A stretch of DNA of 64,000 nt from Sphingobacterium mizutaii. Its GTDB lineage: Bacteria; Bacteroidota; Bacteroidia; Sphingobacteriales; Sphingobacteriaceae. Each line of letters begins with the position of its first letter. Position 1 is the first letter of the stretch. The stretch covers positions 2,728,001 through 2,792,000 of the forward strand of contig NZ_LT906468.1 of the NCBI RefSeq assembly GCF_900187125.1. The letters run 5' to 3'. The position numbers and the translations under genes are program-made. Below are positions 44,760 through 54,600 of the stretch, piece after piece. Under the pieces are notes generated by a model. The model saw nothing but the letters and a program-made list of their open reading frames with translations, did not search any database and was not told the origin of the DNA.

Positions 44760-45233
44760 TTATTCTGCTGTGTTTTTCAGTTTTTCTAGGATTAATTCGG
44801 CGCTATTTTCCTTTTCCGCTCCAGAGTTTTCGCCTAAATTTTCATTTAGGTATTGTCGGTACTGATAATTAAAATCTTTAAGGAATTGAATTTGTTCAAT
44901 CCGAACTATTCTTTTAGGAGTAAGGGCTCCGAACCATTCCTTGTCATTTTCTACCGTCCAAGTTACTTGATATAGGCTAGCCTTTTCAGGAAAACCATGC
45001 CGATTGGAACTTTTTATTTCTTGCCATGCTAAGTCATTCGCATAAATTACCGACATATTGCCATCCTTTGGTTTATTCCACAGCGTTACGGGATGCAATA
45101 GCAATGGGTTTTCAGGTAAATCTTTGAAACTTAATCTTGAGGCTTCAACATTAAGCAATGTCCCTGTATGGTCTTTACAACTTATATTTAGTGCAAACAT
45201 ACAGGCAATAAAAATATATAGGATATTTTTCAT
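44760..45233 (-). CDS. Cytochrome P460-like lipoprotein lacking a haem-binding motif
   Basis: A 157-residue lipoprotein (IACMFALNISC lipobox, Cys at about residue 19). The central part matches the P460-like pattern of the upstream neighbour: MSVIYANDLAWQEIKSS and ASLYQVTWTVEN correspond to MRLIYANDIAVKAIQDN and FQVEFMIKD there. It has no CxxCH, so it is probably not a covalent haem protein. The C terminus is a charged helix. It starts 8 bases after the stop of that neighbour, so they are one operon. Confidence 0.7.
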   Translation of the reverse strand: MKNILYIFIACMFALNISCKDHTGTLLNVEASRLSFKDLPENPLLLHPVTLWNKPKDGNMSVIYANDLAWQEIKSSNRHGFPEKASLYQVTWTVENDKEWFGALTPKRIVRIEQIQFLKDFNYQYRQYLNENLGENSGAEKENSAELILEKLKNTAE

Positions 45234-45241
45234 GTTAATTC

Positions 45242-46192
45242 TTATTTAAGGTTCGTTAGCAAGAATGGCCTAGTAAATACATAATCACTTTCTTTTAGTG
45301 GCTTATGGCAGTTTGTACATTCCGTCGTTAAAATTGCTTCTCCACCATAAGGTTTCAAGTCTTTTCCTCGCCATCTTGCCCAGCCCCATCCCAAGCTGTT
45401 CTTAAATTTTTGCGCATCCTTGATCATAAATTCCACCTGAAAGAATTCTCCGCTAGAAAGACTTCCGTCTGAATTGGTCTTAGATTTCCATGCTGCCTTC
45501 GCAAATATGGCCCCATCTGGCCAAGGTTTAACTTTATTGTCCTGGATTGCTTTTACGGCGATATCATTTGCATAGATAAGCCGCATGGTACCATTATCAA
45601 AGCGATCTGAAAAACTGATCAGTTTCCAATCTTTATAATCGGGGATATACTCGATGCCATTGGCATTCGGAGCAACCACAATCTTTTCTTCCTTTTTAAG
45701 TGAAATCAGGGTTTTATTGCTATCTACCCCTTGGCTTGGATCAAATGCCTTCCTTGGAGTCCGCTCTTTCAAATAACTTTTTAGGAGAGCGATATCATTT
45801 TCGGAAGGCTTGTTATCTCCATGTATATAGCTATATGATTTCAATGGCATTTCCCCTTCCAATATTTTATTCAAACTGTAATATAGCAGATTGTTTCTGG
45901 CGGGATTTCCTAAGGAATCCCATTTTGAGAAATCCAAAGCTTCCCTACCCTTCTCAATATGGCCATTGACAAAATAATCTAGCGGTACTATTTTATCATA
46001 CCAACTGAGATTGCTTTGGGAGGAATGGCAATCGAAACATGATTTTTCTATAATGGCATTGATCTCCTCGGGAACTCCTGCCAATGGCTTTGCCGGGACC
46101 GACTCAATGGGATCGGCTTTTACAAAGGGTAAAAATTGCAAAATAACGATGCCGACAAATAGAATTAAGGGCACAAAAAATGATTTATTCAT
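45242..46192 (-). CDS. Haem-binding domain plus cytochrome P460 fusion protein
   Basis: A 316-residue exported protein. One N-terminal membrane helix (FVPLILFVGIVILQFLPF) precedes a haem_bd domain with CFDCH (52-56), WYDKIVPLDYFVNGHIEKGR and the conserved LNKILEGEMPLKSYSYIHGD. A cytochrome P460-like domain follows (MRLIYANDIAVKAIQDN, WPDGAIFAKAAWK, GWGWARWRGKDL) and ends with CTNCHKP (292-298). P460 proteins bind modified c-type haem and oxidise small nitrogen compounds; this one also resembles exported redox proteins of unknown substrate. The ATG at 46192 was chosen; the frame stays open to 46423 but that part overlaps the divergent LytTR gene region. Confidence 0.85.
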   Translation of the reverse strand: MNKSFFVPLILFVGIVILQFLPFVKADPIESVPAKPLAGVPEEINAIIEKSCFDCHSSQSNLSWYDKIVPLDYFVNGHIEKGREALDFSKWDSLGNPARNNLLYYSLNKILEGEMPLKSYSYIHGDNKPSENDIALLKSYLKERTPRKAFDPSQGVDSNKTLISLKKEEKIVVAPNANGIEYIPDYKDWKLISFSDRFDNGTMRLIYANDIAVKAIQDNKVKPWPDGAIFAKAAWKSKTNSDGSLSSGEFFQVEFMIKDAQKFKNSLGWGWARWRGKDLKPYGGEAILTTECTNCHKPLKESDYVFTRPFLLTNLK

Positions 46193-46409
46193 CTTAACTG
46201 ATTTTTGGTTCATTAATCCAAAGTTACCTTGTAACCTTACGGAAAGCAGCTTCAATGACCTCGAAAGGGAGAAATTGAAACCTAAAAGTGAATATTTGCC
46301 CCTGAAGGGGGGCATGGATCTGTTAAAAAGGGAATTAAAATCAAGTACAGCTGCAAGAATTTTTGATTCCCTAACAAAAGCTATACATTTGGATGTCTCA
46401 ACACTTAAA

Positions 46410-47501
46410 ATGAAAAGCTCCAAACATTATTTATGGACATTTATAGGCCTTACTTTTCTGGCACTCCTAGCTACTACTGCCTCCTTGACTTATTATTACC
46501 AAGAAGCCAAGACTTCCCTGCTCCAACAGAAGGAAAGTGCAGGTAAAAGGGAAATCAGGGAATTGGGTATTTTGTTGGAACAGCAAATCCTTGCAGGGAT
46601 TGCAGAAGAAACAGTGATTGAGAACCTGCAGAAAAGCATCTTGAACACCGATGTCCATAGTGAATTTGTGTGCATGTATAATACCCAAGGAATTGAGCTT
46701 TGCCATCCCGATCCAGCATTGATCGGACAAAAGATCGATGCATCAAATTCTTCCATCAAAATTGCCGGTCATCAGAATTCCTTTCGCCAGATTTTGCAGG
46801 AAGGAAAGGAACAGTCCGGAACCCGAGAATTCCCCCTTAATAGCCAAAGAAGTTCAGAAATTGTCAGCGTTTACCCTGTTAAGGGAACAGATTGGATGCT
46901 GGCCAGCCATGCCAATATTGCTGCAATTCAAAGTCAATTAGAGGATCTATTCCTAAAATTTATCGTTGGCGGAATCATATTTACTTTATTCATTAGCTTC
47001 TCTTCTTTCCTATTGATCCGATTGATCTACCGATCCTATGAAAAGCAAAAAGATGCTGAAATTGCTGACCTCAATATTCAAGTGAATACCCTACAGGCCA
47101 TGAACCAGCAACTCGAGACGGTAAAGAACAATATCGCACATGAATCTCCAGAAAAGAAACCGAATCGAAAACGTATTATCTCATATATCAGGGATGAGGT
47201 TATTGCCTTGGACACGGAAGACATCGCCTATTTTGAGCTGAACAACAATGCTATTGTCGCCCGGACTTTTGATGAAAACAGTTATACGGTCAATGGTAGC
47301 CTGGATGAGCTGGTCAATGAGTTGGACCAAGAAGTCTTCTATCGAGCAAACCGACAGTTTATCATTAATATTAGAGCCATTTCCAATATTTGGGTCTATG
47401 GAAGAAATCAACTTCGTATAGAAACTACTGCCAAAAGTGAAACTCCTATCCTGATTAGCAAAAACAAGGTTGCTGAATTTAAAAGGTGGTTGGATCGCTA
47501 A
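46410..47501 (+). CDS. Membrane-bound sensor fused to a LytTR DNA-binding domain
   Basis: A 363-residue one-component regulator: TM1 (about 8-28), a periplasmic sensor (30-182) with MYNTQGIELCHPDPALIGQ resembling single-Cache ligand-binding domains, TM2 (183-206), a coiled coil (207-245), and a LytTR domain (256-362) with the FYRANRQFIIN signature. The start at 46410 places TM1 at the N terminus; upstream in-frame starts at 46314 and 46011 would add a stretch without such logic. It is divergent from the haem/P460 operon, with 217 bases between the starts, and may regulate it. No kinase or phospho-acceptor domain is present. Confidence 0.85.
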   Translation: MKSSKHYLWTFIGLTFLALLATTASLTYYYQEAKTSLLQQKESAGKREIRELGILLEQQILAGIAEETVIENLQKSILNTDVHSEFVCMYNTQGIELCHPDPALIGQKIDASNSSIKIAGHQNSFRQILQEGKEQSGTREFPLNSQRSSEIVSVYPVKGTDWMLASHANIAAIQSQLEDLFLKFIVGGIIFTLFISFSSFLLIRLIYRSYEKQKDAEIADLNIQVNTLQAMNQQLETVKNNIAHESPEKKPNRKRIISYIRDEVIALDTEDIAYFELNNNAIVARTFDENSYTVNGSLDELVNELDQEVFYRANRQFIINIRAISNIWVYGRNQLRIETTAKSETPILISKNKVAEFKRWLDR

Positions 47502-47512
47502 GGGGGTTATGG

Positions 47513-48274
47513 TTAACTGCCATTATCTTTGATGAATTGGGAGGGTGATAGTTTATACATTTTCAGAAAACTTCTATGGAAATGATTGGGAGAACTAAAA
47601 CCTGTTATATCTGAAACTTCATAAACTTTATAATTACCTGTGGCAAGTAATTCTGCAGCTTTTTTCAGCCTACTATTTATGATAAGTTCATGAACTTTTA
47701 ATACACTCAGCTCACTAAGTCTTCGATACAACGTAGTTCGGCTCATATTCATCGCTCTAGACAAAAATTCACCATCCATCAATACATTGTCCAAATTCTC
47801 CATAATAATCTGGTTCAATCGTTCTAAAAACAACCTATTTTCAGCGCCATGCTCTTCTGCACTTAACATAACAACAGGCGAATGCGCAAAATAGGATTTG
47901 ATAATTTTTCTGTTTTTCAAAAGATTGGAAATCTGTAATAAAAGATGTTTAGGAGAAAAAGGTTTGCCTAAATAAGCGTCAGCGCCAAATTCTAAACCTC
48001 TATATTTATAGGAAAGCTCTTTGCGAGCTGTCAACATGATAACAGGTATATGACAAAATTCCTCAGAAGATTTTACTATATCACAAAACGTAAAACCATC
48101 TACGCTAGGCATCATAATATCTGTTACAATTAAGTGAACAGTCTGTTCTTTTAAAATTTCCAAGGCACCCGCAACATTTTCCGCCAAATAAACCTCATAA
48201 TGCTCGGAGAGAAATACCGAAATAAACTCCAAGATATCCTGATTATCATCCACAATTAAGACCGTTTGTTTCAT
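47513..48274 (-). CDS. Response regulator with AraC-type DNA-binding domain (HTCS output half)
   Basis: A 253-residue protein. The receiver domain (1-120) has VDDNQD, the phospho-acceptor Asp in IVTDIMMPSVDGF and the Lys of LGKPF. The AraC HTH (about 155-250) carries SRTTLYRRLSELSVLKVHEL and the typical NHFHRSFLKMYKLSPSQFIK. In Bacteroidota these domains are usually the C terminus of a hybrid two-component system; here they are a separate gene, 10 bases downstream of the kinase gene. It presumably activates the SusC/SusD/GH127 operon on the other side. Confidence 0.92.
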   Translation of the reverse strand: MKQTVLIVDDNQDILEFISVFLSEHYEVYLAENVAGALEILKEQTVHLIVTDIMMPSVDGFTFCDIVKSSEEFCHIPVIMLTARKELSYKYRGLEFGADAYLGKPFSPKHLLLQISNLLKNRKIIKSYFAHSPVVMLSAEEHGAENRLFLERLNQIIMENLDNVLMDGEFLSRAMNMSRTTLYRRLSELSVLKVHELIINSRLKKAAELLATGNYKVYEVSDITGFSSPNHFHRSFLKMYKLSPSQFIKDNGS

Positions 48275-48284
48275 ATACTAAGTT

Positions 48285-51200
48285 TTATCCAATAATTGGG
48301 AGCTTCAAAATAAATCGATTCATAGTATTATTTAGATATTCATAGGTCAGTGTTCCAGCATTTCTTTCAGTTAATATCCTCGCCAAGGTCAATCCTATGC
48401 CAGTTCCTAATCCTTTTTTATTTTGAACCCGATGAAAAGCTTCAAATATTTTTTCTTTTTGATCCGCTGGAACTAAAGAGCCATCATTCGCAATTGAAAA
48501 GATAAGAGTTTGAGACTGACTATTTTCAACCTCACATTCAATAATGATTTCACTATCTGCATATTTTATTGCATTTGATAATAGATTGCTGATAATTCTA
48601 TGAAAAATTTCCTCATCAATGTAGATACTAACATTTCCTGTATTGCAATAACTTTGAATTTTTAAATTTTTAGACTCTGCAAGGATTTCAAATTCCGAAA
48701 TCAATTCTTCTAATACTGAAGCGATGTGTATCTTTTGAGGATTATTTCCTTCAAGATTACTTTCCAAAGCTTGAAAATCTAATAATTGGTCGGTTAAGGA
48801 AGATAATCTTTCTGTATTTCTATTAATAAGGCTGAGAAATTGCTGCTGTTTTGGATTATTATTCATCTTCTCTGAAATTAATTCCAAAGGGCCTTTGATC
48901 AAGGTTAGTGGAGTTCTGATTTCATGTACTATATTCGTAACAAAATTCATTTTAGCAGAATAATATTCCGATTGTTTTTTTAAATCAAGTTCTTTAACGG
49001 CATTTTCACGAATCTGTCTTTGCCTTTTATGGTACAATAAAAAGGAAACTAGCAAGATCATAATCAACAGAATGCTATAAATGATATAAGCTATAGTAGA
49101 TGCCCACCATGCAGGAGCAATAAAAATATGGAGTATTTTTTCATTTTCATTTCCATTTTGTCTGTTTAAGACCCTTACATGAAATCTATATTCTCCGGCA
49201 GGCAATTTGGTAAAGTTGACGTTTCGGTTTCTGGAAATATCTGTTCTCTTATCTTCAGCCCCTTCAAGCCAATATTGATAATTCAATGTGGAAGAAGCTG
49301 CAAAGTCTAACGAAGAAAAACCTATTGAAAAAGAGGATTCGTCATGCCTTAAATAGATTGAATCCCGAAAGAGAATTGAACGCCAATTCTGTTGATTTGC
49401 TGGGCTCAGCTCACTTCCATTGACCTGAAAACTGGTTATGAAGATCGGTGCTTTGCTGTTTACCTTGAATAGATCGTCAGGAAAGAAACTTACCAAACCT
49501 TTTACACTGCCAAAAAACAGTTCCCCCTCTTTGCTAATATATCCCGAAGAATAGTTAAACTGGTCAGTTAATAAACCATCATCTTTTGTAAAACTGACCC
49601 ATTTGCTTTCTCCAGGGAGCAAACAGGCAAGACCTTTGGAAGTACTCGCCCAAAATCTCCCTTTTTGATCCTCAAGGACCACATATACCATATTGCTAGG
49701 CAGACCATTTCGTTCGGTAAAATAGCTGAAGCTTTTACTTCTCACATGGTACTTACTGATACCTCCGCCTTCCGTAGAAAACCAAATATTACCTGCCCTA
49801 TCCTCAAATATTCCACAGACTGAATTATGGCTCAAATTATTTTGTCTTCGGGATTGATGCGAAAAATTTTCGGTTGTACCTGTTCTAGGATTATAGCAAA
49901 AGGCTCCCTCTCCAATTGTTCCTGCCCAAATCCTGCCAGCTTTATCTTCCAACATGGTAAAAACATAAAGGTTCCTAGGGAAATTTGACGATAATAGAAA
50001 TTGATCTTTAGCCGGAAAATATTCATAAACTCCATTGCTACTTCCCAATAATAAAATACTAGTTGAAGTCCTAAGGGCGGAGATAATAAAATTTGATTTC
50101 AGTCCATCAAGATTACTATTTTTCTCATAGTGCTTTACGATTTTACCTGACTGAGTATTTAGGAGAAATAGTCCATCCTGAAAAGTACCGACCCATAAAC
50201 CTTTATCGGTTTCAGCGATAGCATGAACATTGAAAGGTTTAATGGCATTAAATTTTTCTATCGGATGAATTTTACCGGTTTTTAAATCCATTCGATTAAG
50301 TCCAGCGTCTTCTGTGCCAATCCATAGCTGCTTTCCTGATCGATCTGGATACATCTCTCTAACTGCCCAACCACTAATACTTGGAATACCTTTTTGCCGG
50401 AAATATTTTCTGAAATTATTAAATCGTGGATGATGATAATTTATCCCGCCAAAATATGTTCCACACCAAATACCTGAATCCTTATCCATGAACAAACTAT
50501 AAACGGCATTATCTGAAATTGAATAGGGATCTGTATCATCTTTTTTCAAACTTTTGAATGAAGCAGTTTTTCCATCAACAATAAACAAACCTTGTTCAGA
50601 TGCTACCCAATATTCCTTGCTATTATTGGAGATAATATCTCGCACGAAAATTTCCTTTCCTAATTTAGATCCCAAAATCCATTTTACGTTTTTAGTCTGC
50701 CGATTATACCTGAGAAGTCCCATAGTTGTCCCGACCAATATTTCATTTGGGTTAGGAACATGCAGTACAGAGATAATGGTGCTTTTAAGCTCAGAAAGTT
50801 TATCCTGTAAATGAAACCTTTCTAAATCTACATCATATTTGAATAGCTCTCCATTCTGAGAAATCAACCATAGATTGTTTTCAAAGTCCAAAGTCATCCC
50901 TAAGAGTCTTTGATCTTTGAAAATATCCATTTCATTGATATTCCTTATTTTTTTGCCATGGGCTTGATATTCATATAGCTTGCCCGAAACCAAAAAAAAT
51001 ATTTTACCATTTTTTGCTTTGCAAACCTTTAAAATTTCATCTGCATTAGTTTTGTAAAGGCTACTGGATTTTTCAGTGATGGGATTAAATTCATATAGGC
51101 CACTACGGGTTCCAAGTATCAGCATATTATCGTCTGTTTGTGCAATGGAATAGACAAATTCATTCCCCTCATTTTCGGCATTTGGGATTATCTTAAAGGA

Positions 51201-51398
51201 CCGAAAATTCGTCCCATCATATCTTGATAGTCCTTCTTTGGTTCCAAACCACATAAATCCCCAAGAATCTTGAAAGCTTACAAACACGGTATTATTGGCC
51301 AGCCCATCTTCTACTTGCAAATGGCGGAAATAAACCGGATCAGAAATTCCTTTTAACTGTTGTGAGAACAGCAACAACAGTATTAGCACAAGCCTCAT
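48285..51398 (-). CDS. Propeller-sensor histidine kinase (HTCS sensor half)
   Basis: A 1037-residue sensor. A signal peptide (LVLILLLLFSQQLKG) leads into repeats of the two-component-regulator propeller (two seven-bladed propellers; WFGTKEGLSRYDG, WIGTEDAGLNRMDL, VCGIFEDRAGNIWFS), a Y_Y_Y domain (about 680-745), one TM helix (IAYIIYSILLIMILLVSFLL), a HisKA domain with the phospho-acceptor His in FVTNIVHEIRTPL, and HATPase_c (LLSNAIKYA, LGTGIGLTLARIL). It senses a periplasmic oligosaccharide. It stops right after the HATPase domain; the receiver and AraC domains are in the next gene. It is divergent from the SusC gene at 51610. Confidence 0.94.
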   Translation of the reverse strand: MRLVLILLLLFSQQLKGISDPVYFRHLQVEDGLANNTVFVSFQDSWGFMWFGTKEGLSRYDGTNFRSFKIIPNAENEGNEFVYSIAQTDDNMLILGTRSGLYEFNPITEKSSSLYKTNADEILKVCKAKNGKIFFLVSGKLYEYQAHGKKIRNINEMDIFKDQRLLGMTLDFENNLWLISQNGELFKYDVDLERFHLQDKLSELKSTIISVLHVPNPNEILVGTTMGLLRYNRQTKNVKWILGSKLGKEIFVRDIISNNSKEYWVASEQGLFIVDGKTASFKSLKKDDTDPYSISDNAVYSLFMDKDSGIWCGTYFGGINYHHPRFNNFRKYFRQKGIPSISGWAVREMYPDRSGKQLWIGTEDAGLNRMDLKTGKIHPIEKFNAIKPFNVHAIAETDKGLWVGTFQDGLFLLNTQSGKIVKHYEKNSNLDGLKSNFIISALRTSTSILLLGSSNGVYEYFPAKDQFLLSSNFPRNLYVFTMLEDKAGRIWAGTIGEGAFCYNPRTGTTENFSHQSRRQNNLSHNSVCGIFEDRAGNIWFSTEGGGISKYHVRSKSFSYFTERNGLPSNMVYVVLEDQKGRFWASTSKGLACLLPGESKWVSFTKDDGLLTDQFNYSSGYISKEGELFFGSVKGLVSFFPDDLFKVNSKAPIFITSFQVNGSELSPANQQNWRSILFRDSIYLRHDESSFSIGFSSLDFAASSTLNYQYWLEGAEDKRTDISRNRNVNFTKLPAGEYRFHVRVLNRQNGNENEKILHIFIAPAWWASTIAYIIYSILLIMILLVSFLLYHKRQRQIRENAVKELDLKKQSEYYSAKMNFVTNIVHEIRTPLTLIKGPLELISEKMNNNPKQQQFLSLINRNTERLSSLTDQLLDFQALESNLEGNNPQKIHIASVLEELISEFEILAESKNLKIQSYCNTGNVSIYIDEEIFHRIISNLLSNAIKYADSEIIIECEVENSQSQTLIFSIANDGSLVPADQKEKIFEAFHRVQNKKGLGTGIGLTLARILTERNAGTLTYEYLNNTMNRFILKLPIIG

Positions 51399-51461
51399 AA
51401 CGATAGATTAATTAATCAAATATAAGGAGATCAGACTTGAATTCCTGCGCACATAGGTCAA

Positions 51462-51497
51462 TGGAACAAATTGCTAGATTATTGAAACAGATTGCTA
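51462..51497. promoter_or_regulatory. Direct repeat, candidate operator for the AraC-type response regulator
   Basis: TGGAACAAATTGCTA (51462-51476) and TGAAACAGATTGCTA (51483-51497) match at 13 of 15 positions, 21 bases apart, i.e. on the same face of the helix. They lie in the divergent gap between the sensor kinase and susC, about 115 bases before the susC start. Confidence 0.55.
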
Positions 51498-51609
51498 ATC
51501 TTCCCATTTTTTTTCGCTTTTACTTTGTTGAAGGGAAAAATCAAAATACAATTCGATGAACCATTTATGATTACTAACCCATCGAATAACCTATTCAACA
51601 ATAAATGTT

Positions 51610-54600
51610 ATGAAAAAAACAAATTCGAAAATTTACGGAGTTTCCTTAAAATGCCTCTGTTTGATTTTCTTGACCTTACCTAACTCCAGTTCTGGAGTAT
51701 TTGCAGGGAACAAGTCGCATCTAATTTCCATGCCAGCCAGTTTCCAGCAGCAAAAAAGAATTCAAGGAACCGTAAGGGATGAAATGGGGAAACCATTGAG
51801 CGGGGCTACCATTAGAACTAAATTGACCAAGAATGCAGTCTCTTCCACAGCAGATGGAAGCTTTGAAATTGAAGTAGCCAAAAATGGAGATTGGATCAGT
51901 GTCCACATGTTGGGCTACCAGACTGCTGAAATTCAAGTTTCTGATCGAACCGAAATAAATATTACTTTAAAAACGACTTCCACCTCGTTAGATGCTGTAG
52001 TTGTTGTCGGTTATGGAACTCAAAAAAGAGATCAAATCACTACGTCAGTCGCTTCAGTTAAAGCAGAAGATTTTATTAAAGGAGCTGTCCAAGATCCAGC
52101 TCAATTAATCCGAGGAAAAGTAGCTGGATTAAATATTGTCACCCCCGACGCAAACCCGGTCGGAAATTCCCAAATCAACTTAAGAGGAATTACGACCCTA
52201 ACTGCAGGGACCTCGCCCCTGGTTATTATAGATGGGGTTCCTGGCAGTTTACAGTCAGTTGCTCCACAGGATATTGAGTCCATTGACGTTCTTAAGGACG
52301 GTGGAGCAGCTGCTATTTATGGAACCAGAGGTACAAATGGGGTAATTTTGATCACTACGCGAAAACCAGATGGTAATCTGGAACCCTCCATTATGATCAA
52401 TAGTTATATTTCTTCTCAACAAATTAATCGAAGATTGGATTTCATGAGTCCGGAAGGTTATAGAGAGCTGGTGGCTCAGAAAAAAGCTGGGGCTTATGAT
52501 TATGGACATTCCACCAATTGGTTAGATGAAATCAGTCGTAACGCTATATCCCAAGTCCATAACCTTAGTATCAGTGGCGGAAGTAAAAACACTAGCTATC
52601 TGGCTAACCTGAACCTAAGAGATGATCAGGGTATCATCCTAAAATCAGATAACCAAAGGATAATACCTCGAGTTGAAGTCAGTCATCAAATGTTTGATGG
52701 AAAGTTGAAATTAACTGCCAACCTAACTGGGTCACAACAAAAATATTTTGCTGGTGCAGACGGAAGTAGCTATCGGGGTGATGTTTACCGAAATGCTATC
52801 ACCTACAATCCAACCGACCCATTAAAGGACGAAGATGGCAATTGGACTGAACATACAGATAAAACAAACTATGCAAACCCACTTGCATTATTAATGGAGA
52901 CCAAAGGGAAAAACCAAAATACGACACTCAGATCACTAGGTTCTATAAATTATAGACCTATTCAAGGATTAGATATCATGGCCATGGGATCTAGGGAAAT
53001 CTTTAATAGTGTAAGAGGGTATTATGAGACAAAAAATCATTATTCGACGAGAAGGGACAGTAAAAATGGTTTTGCATCAAGAGGGACAACTAGACGGGAA
53101 GAATCATTGATGGAATTGACGGCAAATTATCAAAGGAATTTTGGCAATCACGACTTGAAAGGTTTACTGGGATACAGTTGGAGAGAAACAAATCATGAAG
53201 ACTATTGGATGCAAAACTGGGATTTTCCATCTGATGATTTTTCATACAACAATATTGGGGCTGGTCTTGCTTTATCTCGGGGTGAAGCACCACAGAATTC
53301 CTACCAAAGTAGCAATAGGTTAATTGGATATTTTTTTAGACTTAATTATGCCTACAAAAACCGATACCTATTAATGGCCAGTATCAGGAGAGAAGGATCT
53401 TCAAAATTTGGAAGAAACAATAAATATGGAAATTTTCCGGCCATTTCTGCAGGTTGGAATATCAAGAATGAAGGATTTTTAATGGACAACCAAGTCCTGA
53501 GTACCCTTAAATTAAGAGCTAGTTTTGGAATAACAGGTACTGAACCTGAAACCCCATATCTCTCTCTCAATCGTTTGAATTTTGACAGCAACGCTCTTTT
53601 AAATGGGGTTTGGTCACAGGTGGTGAATGTGTCATCTAATGCCAATCCTAATTTGAGATGGGAAAGGAAACAAGAAACCAACCTAGGCTTGGATTTTGGT
53701 TTCTGGAACAATAGATTAACAGGAAGCATTGACTTGTACCAAAGAAAGACCAACGATTTATTATTTGATTATTCTGTTCCTACTCCACCATACTTGTATA
53801 ATAGAATCAGGGCGAATGCAGCTTCGATGGAAAATAAGGGAGTAGAAGTCCAATTGAACTATTCGCCCATTATGCATGAAAAATTCCAATGGAATAGTTC
53901 GATCAATTATTCTACAAACCGAAACAAGCTCTTGTCTTTGTCAGATAAAAGTTTCCAATTGGCTGCAGGATATTTTGATGCAGGAACAACTGAAGAACCA
54001 ATACAACAATCATTGACCAGGATCCAGATCGGTCAACCGATAGGAAATTTCTATGGATACAAATCAGTGGACATTGATGAGAACGGATATTGGATTATTG
54101 AAGGTAAAGATGGCAAACCAAAACCAATTGCCGATCAAAAAGCTGAAGACAAACAAATTATCGGAAATGGTCTTCCAAAGCATTATTTAAATTTCAACAA
54201 CAATTTCAAATATGGAAATTTTGACCTAGGAATCAGCATGCGTGGTGCTTTTGGATTTGATATTTTAAACTTACCACAAATGTTTTACTCAGCACCAGTT
54301 ATGTTGACAAGAGGAAATATTCTAGCCAATTCGTATGATAAAATATATGGCAAAAGACCTTTAGCTGACGATCAATCCCTGAACTATCTAAGCTATTATA
54401 TTGAAAAGGGTGATTATTGGAAAATAGACAATGTGACCTTAGGTTATCGCCTAAACTTTAACCAAAGTAAAATTAAGTCAATGCGTTTATATCTTTCAGG
54501 ATCAAACTTGGTGACCATCACAAACTATAGTGGTATTGACCCAGAAACACCCATTGTTGGCCTGACACCTGGGGTGGATGAAAGGGATCGTTATCCGTCA

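Noticed and set aside
46011..46409. N-terminal extension of the LytTR regulator
   Set aside because: It lies antisense to the haem/P460 gene and the first transmembrane helix follows the ATG at 46410.
46193..46423. 77-residue N-terminal extension of the haem/P460 protein
   Set aside because: The membrane helix begins right after the ATG at 46192; the extension overlaps the divergent LytTR start and has no family match.
48274..48287. Frameshift as cause of the split two-component system
   Set aside because: The kinase ends with a complete HATPase domain and the regulator starts with a clean receiver start MKQTVLIVDDNQD; nothing of the linker is left in another frame. A sequencing check is still suggested in the finding.
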